A DNA stretch of 64,000 bases from Lachnospiraceae bacterium (lineage in GTDB: Bacteria > Bacillota > Clostridia > Lachnospirales > Lachnospiraceae): NCBI GenBank assembly GCA_910575155.1, contig CAJTDX010000012.1, forward strand, positions 16,830-80,829, in the 5' to 3' direction. Both the position numbers and the translations under genes were made by a program. Under the pieces are notes generated by a model. The model saw only the letters and a program-made list of their open reading frames with translations, had not been told where the DNA came from and searched no databases. Of this stretch, positions 1-9,134 are shown piece by piece (positions within the stretch are counted from its first letter, which is position 1; each line of letters begins with the position of its first letter).

Positions 1-7
1 CCTATGC

Positions 8-37
8 TTGACTTTATCTAAACATATATGCTATACT
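8..37 (+). promoter_or_regulatory. Promoter of XRE gene in E0
   Basis: A -35 box TTGACT (8-13) and a -10 box TATACT (32-37) are separated by 18 bases, with a start codon 33 bases further on. The same promoter recurs at 28971-29000 before the homologous gene in E2. Confidence 0.6.
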
Positions 38-70
38 CCTCATAAACATAAAAACAAGGAGTGAAACATC

Positions 71-601
71 ATGGCAATTGGCGAAAGAATACATTTTTTC
101 CGCATCATGCGGGGCATGACACAGAAATACCTTGGTATGCTTGTCGGGTTTCCCGAACGGAGCGCAGACGTGCGTCTGGCACAGTACGAAACTGGCTCAC
201 GCAAGCCAAAAGCAGACTTGACGGCTGCACTGGCACAGGCTCTTGACGTTGCGCCGCAAGCACTGGACATACCCAACATTGACAGCTACATCGGGCTTAT
301 GCACACCTTATTTACCCTTGAGGACATTTACGGTCTTACCGTCAGTGAATCAGACGGTGAAATCTGCTTAAAAGTCAACAAAGACAAAAATAAGGATGCC
401 ACCGAACTGCTGAAAATGCTCTGCGCTTGGAAAGAGCAGGCGGACAAACTCTCTGCCAAGGAAATCAGCAGGGAAGATTACGACCAGTGGAGATACAATT
501 ACCCGAAGTTTGACACCACGCAACATTGGGCGAAAATCCCCTCTAAGGAATTGAGCGATTCCCTAGCCGAAACATTCAAGGACAAACTGAAAACCGATTG
601 A
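71..601 (+). CDS. XRE-family HTH regulator of E0
   Basis: A 176-aa protein with an N-terminal Cro/C1-type helix-turn-helix (about residues 5-60, containing MTQKYLGMLVG and an AQYETGSRKPK recognition segment). A 110-residue charged C-terminal region of unknown fold follows. The start is set by AAGGAG eleven bases upstream. It differs at only about a dozen positions from the 175-aa protein at 29034-29561. In E2 the homologue is divergent from xis-int, so it probably controls excision or mobilization genes; here the int gene would lie outside the window. The binding site is unknown. Confidence 0.85.
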   Translation: MAIGERIHFFRIMRGMTQKYLGMLVGFPERSADVRLAQYETGSRKPKADLTAALAQALDVAPQALDIPNIDSYIGLMHTLFTLEDIYGLTVSESDGEICLKVNKDKNKDATELLKMLCAWKEQADKLSAKEISREDYDQWRYNYPKFDTTQHWAKIPSKELSDSLAETFKDKLKTD

Positions 602-615
602 CAAGCACGACAAAA

Positions 616-657
616 AACGCCCTTAGCCATGAGTTCCTACCCACAGCTAAGGGCGTT
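616..657 (+). terminator. Terminator-like hairpin after XRE gene
   Basis: A 12-bp perfect stem, AACGCCCTTAGC (616-627) with GCTAAGGGCGTT (646-657), lies just after the XRE stop. It is preceded by an A-run and followed by AT-rich sequence. The same hairpin lies at 29960-30001. Confidence 0.6.
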
Positions 658-751
658 ATAATATGGATTTATTTCAGCCGTCCAAACCACTTCTCAATCA
701 TTCCCACACCAACAAACCACTTGACAGTAAGAATAATCGCACTCAAACGAC

Positions 752-769
752 TGTTATCAATTTGTTATC
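752..769 (+). repeat. Putative integrase arm repeat of E0
   Basis: TGTTATCAATTTGTTATC contains two GTTATC units. It is identical to 30097-30114 at the E2 right end and has one mismatch to 20215-20232 at the E2 left end. Its position about 60 bp inside the attachment site fits an arm-type integrase site; this role is inferred. Confidence 0.5.
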
Positions 770-829
770 AAAAGACCTTTCCAAAGCCCGCAAACCCGCA
801 TAAACACTGGATTTACTAAGCATTTTTGT

Positions 830-841
830 TTATTCGAACTC
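830..841 (-). other. Attachment site, E0/E1 junction
   Basis: On the minus strand this reads GAGTTCGAATAA, the last three sense codons and stop of guaA (identical to 30175-30186). The flank CGAACT...AGTTCG on the E1 side (835-857) is an imperfect inverted repeat, as at tyrosine-recombinase core sites. Confidence 0.7.
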
Positions 842-943
842 TTTTTCCAGTTCGTTGCAAGTCCTGTTTTTCGTTGCTTTTTCTTTCAAAATCGTATCTT
901 TTTGATGCTATTTTATCTCTTGTTTATATGGTTTCAAAACTGG

Positions 944-962
944 TGTACCCAAATTGTACCCA
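944..962 (+). repeat. E1 left arm repeat
   Basis: TGTACCCAAATTGTACCCA holds two TGTACCCA units. It is matched at 18 of 19 positions by 20024-20042 at the other end of E1. It lies about 100 bp inside the left attachment site. Confidence 0.55.
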
Positions 963-1053
963 TGCACATCTTTTTCAAAAATTTGTGACATGTCGTAGCT
1001 TTTTAATAATTGCTCTCTTAATCATATAATTAGCTATGCAATGTGTAGCCAAT

Positions 1054-1272
1054 TCACATTTGCCTTTGCATATGTTTTCCCAATACTGCACAACACTCAG
1101 AAAAAGCAAGTTGCTGATACTGAGCATCTATACCCTCTGCACTTTTAAGAAAATCGTCTAACTTCTTTGCACAATCAACCACCTGCCATATCTGCTGATT
1201 ATAATACTACTGTTGCGTCCGCTGCAATTGTGCCTGTATCTGTTGTTGGTTAAAAATATTTATATATTTCAT
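1054..1272 (-). pseudogene. Broken small element gene with in-frame amber codon
   Basis: From ATG at 1272 the minus strand reads 21 codons rich in Gln (start MKYINIFNQQQIQAQ). A TAG follows at 1209-1207. The same frame then stays open for 50 more codons (QQIWQVVDCAKKLDDFL and AFSECCAVLGKHM) to TGA at 1056-1054. The second half looks like genuine protein rather than noise and resembles small hypothetical proteins common in Firmicute mobile elements; this family resemblance is from memory. The simplest reading is a nonsense-inactivated gene. No convincing ribosome binding site precedes the ATG. Confidence 0.45.
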
Positions 1273-1345
1273 TTTGATTGAACATTTTGCCACCTTCTTC
1301 ACGACAATAAATTTCTATGTTGAAAAAATCTTTTTATCATAACCG

Positions 1346-1370
1346 CATCATAACCATTTTGGTCATAATG
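1346..1370. repeat. Palindrome copy downstream of AlbA_2 gene
   Basis: A 25-bp near-palindrome with half CATCATAACCATT and centre ATTTTGG. It matches 1571-1595, inside the neighbouring coding sequence, at all but two positions. Confidence 0.5.
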
Positions 1371-1385
1371 TGAATAAGATGTTTA

Positions 1386-2741
1386 TTATGAGTAATACTT
1401 TTGATTTTTGCTTTTGGGCTTATCTGGCAACGTCATTTTTAATCTGCCATCTTTTACCAACATATTTAAATACTTTCTTCTAAAGCTCGTTCGGCTGTCA
1501 AATCCAAATTGTTCCATAATTTCTGGTATGGATTTCGCTTCTTTACAAAATTCTAATATCATCATGACCACATCATGACCATTTTGGTCATGATGATTAT
1601 CATTTTTTAACAATTTCAAATACCTATCACACGCCTTGCAAAGCACCATGATTCCAGATGCACTGATATTATACTCTGGCAAAGAACCATCATATTTTTC
1701 ACATGCTTCTTTTATTTTCTCAAACCCCCGTCCCCATGCCTCAATCATTCCACTCTTAAAGAAAACACCTGCCAGTTTGGGATTATACGGTTTAGAAGAA
1801 TGCTTCCTAAATAACTTATCTGTAGAATCTAATTCTGACGGCATCTCGCCATCATTCCAAATGTATATTTTATCTTCATATACACTGATTTGGATAGGAT
1901 TGCAGCCACTGTAATCCTTATGCACAATTGCATTCAGCAAAATCTCCCGAAAAGCATCCTGATGAAACATGAATTGCTCAACTCTTTGAATGCCATCGTA
2001 AAAAATCAATGCTTTCAAATATTTCGTATAAACTAAATCAACTGTCTTATCCACTTGCTCAATAAGAGAACCATGTACTTCATCCTGATATCTCAAATCA
2101 GCATCGGAATCTCCAAAATAGCCAATTTTAATATAGGAACCTGTAACCCATTTCTCTGGATCTTTATAAAACGCTAACATTGCTGCTCTTATCAGATAAC
2201 CTTCGTCATCAATTAGGTGAAGGTTCTCCATCAATATTGTATCATCAACCCTTGTTTCTTCTTCTGTCAGCCTTCCTCTTCTTATCGCCTTTTCTTTTAA
2301 TAAATCAATTGCCTCTCTCCTTAAATCTGTCACCTTCAACTTCGGAATTGGCATTCCATCCCATGTTCTTCCCTGTGATTTTAGAATCGCTTTATCCAGT
2401 TCTTTTCCGGTTATCGTTCTCATTGTACTACCAGAACGATAAAAGTATTTACCATGATAGCTTATGAGCGAAGGGTACTTGTCCACAATAATCTCAATGT
2501 ATTGCAAGTCATTCTCATACAACAGGTTGACATCTGCTACAATACCCATTGTATCTGTAATCTTATTTGGAATAGACTCCAATAGCTTTTTCCTATCTTT
2601 ATCGCTAAGTCCAACAACATCCCCATTGTCATTCTTGCCAATATAGAGCGTTCCGCCATAAGCATTTGCATATCCGCAAATCCACTCTAAGAACTCATCA
2701 TGCCATGATTCTTTCCACTCTATCGTCTGGTGTTCTGGCAT
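1386..2741 (-). CDS. AlbA_2 (Schlafen-like) / HATPase_c_4 putative regulator
   Basis: A 451-aa protein. The N-terminal 125 residues match the AlbA_2 (Schlafen AAA_4) putative DNA-binding domain: EWKESWHDEFLEWICGYANAYGGTLYIG, shown here only as a whole, begins the typical pattern, and YFYRSGSTMR lies further on. The middle (about 235-370) has the GHKL-type ATPase signature EILLNAIVHKDYS plus IYIWNDGEMP. The C-terminal 70 residues are a winged-helix-like tail. Such proteins are usually annotated as ATP-binding regulators or RecG-like. It is the last gene of the restriction-modification cargo, 28 bp after the cyclase-like gene, and may regulate or extend that defence module. The C-terminal HDQNGHDV segment is encoded by the palindrome at 1571-1595. 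Confidence 0.75.
   Translation of the reverse strand: MPEHQTIEWKESWHDEFLEWICGYANAYGGTLYIGKNDNGDVVGLSDKDRKKLLESIPNKITDTMGIVADVNLLYENDLQYIEIIVDKYPSLISYHGKYFYRSGSTMRTITGKELDKAILKSQGRTWDGMPIPKLKVTDLRREAIDLLKEKAIRRGRLTEEETRVDDTILMENLHLIDDEGYLIRAAMLAFYKDPEKWVTGSYIKIGYFGDSDADLRYQDEVHGSLIEQVDKTVDLVYTKYLKALIFYDGIQRVEQFMFHQDAFREILLNAIVHKDYSGCNPIQISVYEDKIYIWNDGEMPSELDSTDKLFRKHSSKPYNPKLAGVFFKSGMIEAWGRGFEKIKEACEKYDGSLPEYNISASGIMVLCKACDRYLKLLKNDNHHDQNGHDVVMMILEFCKEAKSIPEIMEQFGFDSRTSFRRKYLNMLVKDGRLKMTLPDKPKSKNQKYYS
1571..1595. repeat. Palindrome inside the AlbA_2 gene
   Basis: CATCATGACCATT and its complement form a 25-bp palindrome around ATTTTGG. A close copy lies just beyond the stop codon (1346-1370). 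Confidence 0.55.
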
Positions 2742-2769
2742 ATATTACACCTGCTTTCTATTTTCCAAC

Positions 2770-3879
2770 CTATTCTTCCACATCTTGAATCACATTAATG
2801 ATTTTATCCGCTGTTTCTTTGGTATCTTTATCATTTAACAAAATAACCATTTTCATTACCCTAACATCTATATCTAAACTAATCTGCAAATCATATTCTG
2901 ACAACTTGTATAAATCACACAGCTTTCTGTGATACAACCATAACCAAATATATTTTTTAATTACCTTTTCTCTTTCGTATAATTCACTTGCATCGTTGAT
3001 ATTTACCCCTGCATAACTGCCGTATTTTTTAATTTTATCAATTAAAACTGACTTATGAACCCGAATAAAATTCTCAGCATCTCCTTTTTGAGGAATTTTC
3101 AATGAATGTTGAAGATTAAATTGTTGTAACAAATCTTGAAACTCATTAAATAGTGTATTTTGTTCTAAATAATAGTTAATGATACCAATATTATACATAT
3201 AATTTAAAAACGGTTTTTCATCGTTAGAACGCATAAGAATATTATCTTTCCATGTTAAAACTAATTGTTCTTGTATATAGCTATTAAAAATCTCTTTCAT
3301 AAATTTCTGCTCATCTGAACTCAATTCCAATCCCTTATTAATTTTGTTTTGAACAGAACCACCATATTCTAATTCCTTATCAGTCAAAAAATGCAATCTG
3401 TGAATATCAGAAAATATCGATGAGTCAATGATAATTTGAGGATAAACAGCTTTATGTTCTAAACTTACAGCTTCAATAATGCCTCTTCCTTGTATAATAT
3501 TCTCTCCAATGTAAGCTGTTGACTTAACTATTCCACCACGAACTAACAATCCATACATTACAATGAAATTCCTTTGAATATCAGCTATGATTGATAGGAA
3601 AGCCAACAATTTGTATATCTCATTCTGTCCTTCTTCCACTCGCATTGCAAATGTAAAATTATCTGAAAAACCAATAAATTTTATCTCTATATTCTCTATT
3701 ATTGGCACAATAGAAAAATTGCTAAACCTATTAAGATAACTTTTTATACCAGAAATCCCATCATAAATCATAGAAACTATATCATGAATCTGCTTTTTAG
3801 ATGCATGTGTAAAAAAATCCTTGTATCCTAATATATCAAAATATGCAATATAATACTCTTTCTCATCTAATGAATCCAT
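2770..3879 (-). CDS. Uncharacterized protein with class III nucleotide-cyclase-like motifs
   Basis: A 369-aa soluble protein with no signal peptide or membrane segment. Residues about 11-190 follow the order of class III cyclase/GGDEF-like palm motifs. AYFDILGYKDFF near the start supplies a first acidic residue. IKFIGFSDNFTFAM at about 67-80 supplies a second Asp after a hydrophobic strand. VRGGIVKSTAYIGENIIQG and a VSLEHKAVYPQIIID stretch resemble the later beta strands. The C-terminal half is Lys-rich and unassigned. The motif reading is mine by eye; the family is not experimentally known to me. It lies between hsdR and the AlbA_2 gene on the same strand, so a signalling role in anti-phage defence (Pycsar-like) is possible but unproved. 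Confidence 0.6.
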   Translation of the reverse strand: MDSLDEKEYYIAYFDILGYKDFFTHASKKQIHDIVSMIYDGISGIKSYLNRFSNFSIVPIIENIEIKFIGFSDNFTFAMRVEEGQNEIYKLLAFLSIIADIQRNFIVMYGLLVRGGIVKSTAYIGENIIQGRGIIEAVSLEHKAVYPQIIIDSSIFSDIHRLHFLTDKELEYGGSVQNKINKGLELSSDEQKFMKEIFNSYIQEQLVLTWKDNILMRSNDEKPFLNYMYNIGIINYYLEQNTLFNEFQDLLQQFNLQHSLKIPQKGDAENFIRVHKSVLIDKIKKYGSYAGVNINDASELYEREKVIKKYIWLWLYHRKLCDLYKLSEYDLQISLDIDVRVMKMVILLNDKDTKETADKIINVIQDVEE

Positions 3880-3986
3880 TTATACCCTCCTCGATATATA
3901 TCAAATTCTTAAATATTAGCAACTGAAAATCCTGCTCAATAACCCTTTTTCCGACATCCAATATGTATATGTCTTGATATTATTAC

Positions 3987-6900
3987 TTAACAATCATACT
4001 TATCTTTCGCCCTATATACTAACGCACTTTCAGCAACCATAGATAACGGTTCTTCTGCTGGAAACTGATATCTTGTATTGTCTGAAAATCCAGACTGCTT
4101 ATCACCGGAAAATTTTTTAAAATTTTCTGCCTGCGCCATCACTTGTTCAAATATTTCTTCATCCCATTCAGGCGGATAACCATTTTGGTAAAGGAGAACT
4201 GTCAAATCCATATTAAGCTGGTTTTTAATATCATCACGGGTAGACCAGTCAGCATATTGAGCTTTATCATCTACAAGTTCTTTTATCTTCTTTGCAAGCA
4301 CCAGACATTTTTCATCTGCATAAGGAAAGCCATGATCATCACGAACTTTCACCAAAATATCATAAAATGCCTTTTCCTCATACGTGATACCCAATTTTTC
4401 AAAAGATATTTTATCCTCTTGCAAATCCTGAAAAATATTCAGCAACTTGTCAGATAAGTCATTTACAAAATCCGCAACCACTTCGCTTGTAAATACCAGC
4501 TTATCCCTGTTATTATATGCCTCAACAACCTGCTTCAATCGTTCGTCAAATTCAACTGCCTTAACCTTGTTGGTTTTCCCATACGCCGTAATTGCTTTGC
4601 GAAGCAACTTTAAAAGGGCATTAAATTTAGTTATAGGCATCTTAATTGTGCTTAGTTCTTTCAAAAATTCATCACTAAACAAGTCAATCGACCGATTCTC
4701 ATCCACAATACTTTCAATGCCTGTACAAATGATTGCTTCACGCACCATATCTTCCACAACACGATTCATAACTTCTGTGTCAGGAGCTGTTCCTCTTACC
4801 TGCTTGTATATAATAGAACGTATCGCCAGATAAAATTGCGCTTTTGCAACTTCTTCATCTGTAAGCTCCCCAGAAGGAAAACATATATGATAAGCCTCCT
4901 TTAACCGGCGGGAAAGCCCCATAAACCTTGTCTGCATTTCTTTTTTCATTTGAATATATTCTGCTGCTTTCTTCAGACAATTCAATCTCTCAAGCGACTG
5001 ACCAGCAAAAAAATCTCTTGCGTCAAAATGAATCATCAATTCATCTATCATTACCAGATGGTTACGAAAAATGCCCAATGTAATGTTTAGCTCATCAACT
5101 GGACTTTCCTGTGAAGCTCCGTACTGTTTTACCGCCTCCAGCATATCATTTTTAATACCAATATAATCCACTACCTGACCTTTATCTTTTCCGTCAAAAA
5201 CTCTGTTGACACGGGAAATCGTCTGAATCAGCGTATGCTTTTGCAATGGCTTATCAATATACATGACTGCCAGAGCCGGAACATCAAAACCTGTAATCCA
5301 CATATCCACAACAATCGCTATCTTAAAATTGGAATCCTTATTTTTAAATTGCTCATCTAATTTTTTACGGTATTCTTTCGTACCACATGCCTGATATAAT
5401 TCTTTTCTGTCATTCTTTCTTCTTGTCGCAACCAAATTTATTTTTGGTAAAGCGAACAGCTTGTCCTTTTGCTCCTTTGTAAGAATAGCTTCATTTTCTG
5501 CTTTCTTTGGAATCCCCCATTCTGGTCGTACCGCCTTGATTTCATTTAATACTTGAAACGCAACTTGCCTGTCTGTACACACAATCATTGCCTTTTGTAC
5601 AACTTCCGGCTTCTCTGCGCACAAAGATTCATAGTGTGTAACAATATCACGAGCCAGTTTTTTTATCCGATCTGGATGCCCCAAAATAGCCGCCATGCTG
5701 CTCATAGCGCGTTTACTTGCTTCAATTTGTCCCTCAGTAGAACCTTCTGTTGCGCACTGGTCATAATATTTTTGTATTTCCTTTACCTGCTCGTCTGAAA
5801 CAATCACTCTGGCAAGCCGTGGTTCATAAGCTATCCGCACTGTTATCCCATCATCACTGGATTCCTTCATTGTATAACTGTCAACCACATCACCAAATAC
5901 AGAAATCGTATCATCAATTGGTGTTCCTGTAAAACCGCAATAACAGGCATTCGGAAAACTATCTCTCAAATATTTCGCAAATCCATATGTAGTAAATACA
6001 CCGTTATCTGTTTTCTTTAACTTAGCACCAATCCCTGTCTGTGTCCGATGCGCTTCATCAGAAATACATATGATATTATTTCTGTCTGATAACAAACCTA
6101 TGGACTCACAAAATTTCTGAATTGTTGTAATATACACACCACCGCTTGGTTTATCCCTTAACGTTACACCCAAATCCTCCCTGTCCTCAATGCTGCGGAC
6201 ATCCTTCTCATGAAGATACTTCTTCGCAGTAACAAACAGTTTTGATGTCTGTGTATCTAAATCCTCTCTATCTTCAATAATAATTATTGTTGGATTTTGA
6301 AAAGCCTCACTATCCCGCAATGCAATCATACGTGCAAGAAACAACATCGTGTATGTTTTTCCACAACCTGTTGCACCAAAATATGTTCCCCCTTTTCCAT
6401 CACCTTGCGGTCGCATATGTACCTTTATATTTGCTAACATCTTATTTGCCGCAAAAAACTGTGGATAACGACAGATAACTGCTTCATTCTTTTTACTGTC
6501 ATCTGGGTAAAATATAAAATCCTGAATAATTGCTATTACACGTTCTTTTGCAAATGCCCCTGCAATCATTGTAAATAAAGAACTGATACCATTAGAAACT
6601 TTGTCTGTTTCATTTGCTTTATTCCATGAATAATAATATTCATATGGTGTAAAAATACTGCCCATCTTTGTATTTACGCCATCACTGATAATAGATAAAA
6701 AGCAATATTTCATCAGATTTGGTATATCACGGCTATAACAAATGGTAATCTGCTCCCATGCTTCAAAAATGGTTGTATCTTCTTCAATAGCAGTCTTAAA
6801 TTCGCAAATTCCAATTGGAATACCATTAATAAAGACCAGCAAATCAGGACGGCGTAAATGTGTATCCTGAACAGAATATTGATTTACCACCTTGAAAATA

Positions 6901-7265
6901 TTGTTTTCAGGGTGATCATAATCAATATAATCTATATGCAATGCAACTTTGCTGATGTCATCACGCACCAAATCAAATCCTTCATTTACCAGCCAGAATG
7001 TTTCTCGGTTTCCATTGTAAAGAGGAACTGCCGGAATAAGCGCAATCTGGTTTATAATTTTTTTCATCTCTGAATCGCTTATAGATTCCGATGCATAACG
7101 ATCTGAAATATATGCCTTTAAATCATCTATCAACAATATGTCATCATATTTTCTGTGAATAATTTTTCCTGGAACATAGTTATATCCCTGCCGTTCAAAA
7201 ATTTCTATAATAGCCGTTTCCAGTTCGGCTTCTGTGAATTTGCCACGTTCAAATATATAGTCCAT
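3987..7265 (-). CDS. hsdR: Type I restriction endonuclease subunit R
   Basis: A 1092-aa motor and nuclease subunit of a type I restriction-modification complex. An N-terminal PD-(D/E)XK nuclease is seen in RRPDLLVFINGIPIGICEFK (about residues 135-155). The SF2 helicase part has Walker A FGATGCGKTYT, the DEAD-type box ISDEAHRTQTG, GFTGTPIDD and the motif VI-like QTISRVNR. A helical C-terminal region binds HsdM in known complexes. The start is ATG 7265, with AAGGAG nine bases ahead. The longer reading frame from 7295 would overlap the KAP gene and lacks a site at the right distance. It is co-transcribed with the KAP gene, which ends 13 bases upstream of this start. Confidence 0.93.
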   Translation of the reverse strand: MDYIFERGKFTEAELETAIIEIFERQGYNYVPGKIIHRKYDDILLIDDLKAYISDRYASESISDSEMKKIINQIALIPAVPLYNGNRETFWLVNEGFDLVRDDISKVALHIDYIDYDHPENNIFKVVNQYSVQDTHLRRPDLLVFINGIPIGICEFKTAIEEDTTIFEAWEQITICYSRDIPNLMKYCFLSIISDGVNTKMGSIFTPYEYYYSWNKANETDKVSNGISSLFTMIAGAFAKERVIAIIQDFIFYPDDSKKNEAVICRYPQFFAANKMLANIKVHMRPQGDGKGGTYFGATGCGKTYTMLFLARMIALRDSEAFQNPTIIIIEDREDLDTQTSKLFVTAKKYLHEKDVRSIEDREDLGVTLRDKPSGGVYITTIQKFCESIGLLSDRNNIICISDEAHRTQTGIGAKLKKTDNGVFTTYGFAKYLRDSFPNACYCGFTGTPIDDTISVFGDVVDSYTMKESSDDGITVRIAYEPRLARVIVSDEQVKEIQKYYDQCATEGSTEGQIEASKRAMSSMAAILGHPDRIKKLARDIVTHYESLCAEKPEVVQKAMIVCTDRQVAFQVLNEIKAVRPEWGIPKKAENEAILTKEQKDKLFALPKINLVATRRKNDRKELYQACGTKEYRKKLDEQFKNKDSNFKIAIVVDMWITGFDVPALAVMYIDKPLQKHTLIQTISRVNRVFDGKDKGQVVDYIGIKNDMLEAVKQYGASQESPVDELNITLGIFRNHLVMIDELMIHFDARDFFAGQSLERLNCLKKAAEYIQMKKEMQTRFMGLSRRLKEAYHICFPSGELTDEEVAKAQFYLAIRSIIYKQVRGTAPDTEVMNRVVEDMVREAIICTGIESIVDENRSIDLFSDEFLKELSTIKMPITKFNALLKLLRKAITAYGKTNKVKAVEFDERLKQVVEAYNNRDKLVFTSEVVADFVNDLSDKLLNIFQDLQEDKISFEKLGITYEEKAFYDILVKVRDDHGFPYADEKCLVLAKKIKELVDDKAQYADWSTRDDIKNQLNMDLTVLLYQNGYPPEWDEEIFEQVMAQAENFKKFSGDKQSGFSDNTRYQFPAEEPLSMVAESALVYRAKDKYDC

Positions 7266-7278
7266 GACACCCATCTCC

Positions 7279-9108
7279 TTATGACATCTGTACAATAAAT
7301 GTTTTTAGATTTCTGCAAAGATACCGAAGCTGCAATAACTGAATTTTATCTATATCATAGTTTTGGTAATTATTAGAGTTTATTTTTTCTTGAACCACCT
7401 GCAAAAGTTCTTTCATGGTATGAATATCTGCTTCAATAAAGTCTGCTTTACCTGAATGTCTATATATCGCAAATAATACATCTCTGAATTCCATAATTTG
7501 TCTTGCTGAAGCTTGAAAAAGCATTTCCACAAGTTGACTAACATTGTATTTACTAATAAATTCATGATTTCCACTTATTTTATATCGCTCTTTTAAAACG
7601 GAATCATATAAATCTTTTATATCACTTGGATTATAAGAAAAATCATTTTGATTATTCCTAAAATTCATGGATTCAGATAATTGTTCTGTAAAGTTCTTAA
7701 ATTCAGCTTTTTCATTTTCTTCTAAATTATCATACATTGGCAAAAACAATAAGTGTGAGTCAATATCGCTGCCTTTTCCCTTGATATTTTTAACCATGTA
7801 TTCCTTACATTGTGCATAATCAAATTCAATAACATGACTAATCATTACAAGATATGCTGCCAGTTTTCCATAACTATAAAATCCTATATCGTCAGGATTT
7901 TTCAATCTTTTCTCTATAGACTTCAAAGTATCTTTTACTTCACTTTCTGTTCTCTCATAGTAGCTATATAACTTTTGTAAATCCGTATCTTGTTGATCTG
8001 CATTTTTATCATAAAGTTTCAGTTTTTCATAGGCATCTCTTGTTTTGGCAATATCTTCTACCTCAATCTTTTGCCTCCTTATATAATCATAACAAAACTT
8101 AAATAACGGATACCTGTTAGTTCCTAATAGAGTAGAAAGATATTCCATACCCTCCCATTTAGGAAACTCCCCTGCTTTCATCTTAGATGAAAAACAAATA
8201 ATACCAAAATAGATACATTTCAAAAAATCATCTTCATAATCTTCATCCATTTTATTAAAAATATCAACTGTTTTCTGTGTTGCAAATATAAATGTACGAA
8301 AATTTTTATGACAATATCCCCTTATCATTGAAACCAGTTCTTCGATAATATTTTCATCTTTGTCAACCATTATCTGCAACTTTTCATTATTAAAAATACC
8401 TATAATATTTTTTACAGCCTCACAATAATCGCTTTCAAAATAAATGGTATCACTAATTGTCTTTTCCTTTATTCGCAGATACTTCTGTACCTGTACATCC
8501 TCTGGTACACTATTTTCTTTATCTTCTTTAGTATTATTTTCCAAAAACAAAGAAGCCAAATCTTCCATATTATAACTGACGGTTTTAGGCTGCTTATTTA
8601 ATATTTCATTTTCATTCGCAACCAGAAGCACCTTAACACCATCTCGCTCTACAAGATTATTGATATAACCCAATAACTTTACTATTTCAATATTGCTTCT
8701 TTCCAAATCTTCAAGAATCAATAGTTTTCCAGTTAAATCAACAGAAGAATATAAATTCTGCAAATTATCCTCTGACATATTCACATCAATTCCAAGCATT
8801 CCAACTGCACCTTTCAATACAGTTTTAGCTATAAATTTTCCAGTTGCTAAAACTTCTGAATCTTTTGTCAATGCTTTCATTCTTGATTCCAGATATATGC
8901 CTTTGCTTATATCTGCAATATTTTCAAGACCATATAATGAAATAATAATACATCTATTCTTTTTATCATTTTGTAAAAATTTAGTGAGTTGATTCTCGAT
9001 ATAATATGTTTTTCCAGACCCCCATTCCCCCGTCAACATGATAGCGGTATGTGTCTTATCTTCTTCAAGATAATGTTTAATATAATTATTTAATTCAGTT
9101 ACTGTCAT
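7279..9108 (-). CDS. KAP-family P-loop NTPase embedded in the RM operon
   Basis: A 609-aa protein with Walker A GEWGSGKTYYIENQL (about 25-40) and Walker B LLILEDLERSNIEIV (about 129-143), followed by LLVANENEIL. This is the signature of KAP/STAND-like P-loop NTPases. The remaining 400 residues are helical and charged, with no clear catalytic motif. No strong membrane segment is seen, unlike many KAP proteins. It sits between hsdS and hsdR, 26 bp after hsdS and 13 bp before the hsdR start, so it is part of the operon. Type I systems with extra genes between S and R exist, often as accessory defence or anti-restriction-control functions. Its exact role is unknown. Confidence 0.75.
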   Translation of the reverse strand: MTVTELNNYIKHYLEEDKTHTAIMLTGEWGSGKTYYIENQLTKFLQNDKKNRCIIISLYGLENIADISKGIYLESRMKALTKDSEVLATGKFIAKTVLKGAVGMLGIDVNMSEDNLQNLYSSVDLTGKLLILEDLERSNIEIVKLLGYINNLVERDGVKVLLVANENEILNKQPKTVSYNMEDLASLFLENNTKEDKENSVPEDVQVQKYLRIKEKTISDTIYFESDYCEAVKNIIGIFNNEKLQIMVDKDENIIEELVSMIRGYCHKNFRTFIFATQKTVDIFNKMDEDYEDDFLKCIYFGIICFSSKMKAGEFPKWEGMEYLSTLLGTNRYPLFKFCYDYIRRQKIEVEDIAKTRDAYEKLKLYDKNADQQDTDLQKLYSYYERTESEVKDTLKSIEKRLKNPDDIGFYSYGKLAAYLVMISHVIEFDYAQCKEYMVKNIKGKGSDIDSHLLFLPMYDNLEENEKAEFKNFTEQLSESMNFRNNQNDFSYNPSDIKDLYDSVLKERYKISGNHEFISKYNVSQLVEMLFQASARQIMEFRDVLFAIYRHSGKADFIEADIHTMKELLQVVQEKINSNNYQNYDIDKIQLLQLRYLCRNLKTFIVQMS

Positions 9109-9134
9109 AATATAATACCATTCTCCTCCTACTT

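Larger units (their letters stand above)
1..841. mobile_element. Right end of integrated element E0 (partial)
   Basis: This is the integrase-proximal end of an element that extends left of the window. It holds an XRE regulator, a terminator hairpin, a putative integrase arm repeat (752-769) and a guaA-type attachment site (830-841). It is closely similar, over its whole length apart from a gene inserted in the other copy, to 28965-30186, the right end of E2. E0 and E2 therefore belong to the same element family. That the rest of E0 lies to the left is inferred. Confidence 0.75.

Noticed and set aside
598..819. Plus-strand frame after the E0 XRE gene
   Set aside because: It crosses the terminator hairpin and arm repeat, and the same frame is not kept in the homologous E2 end.
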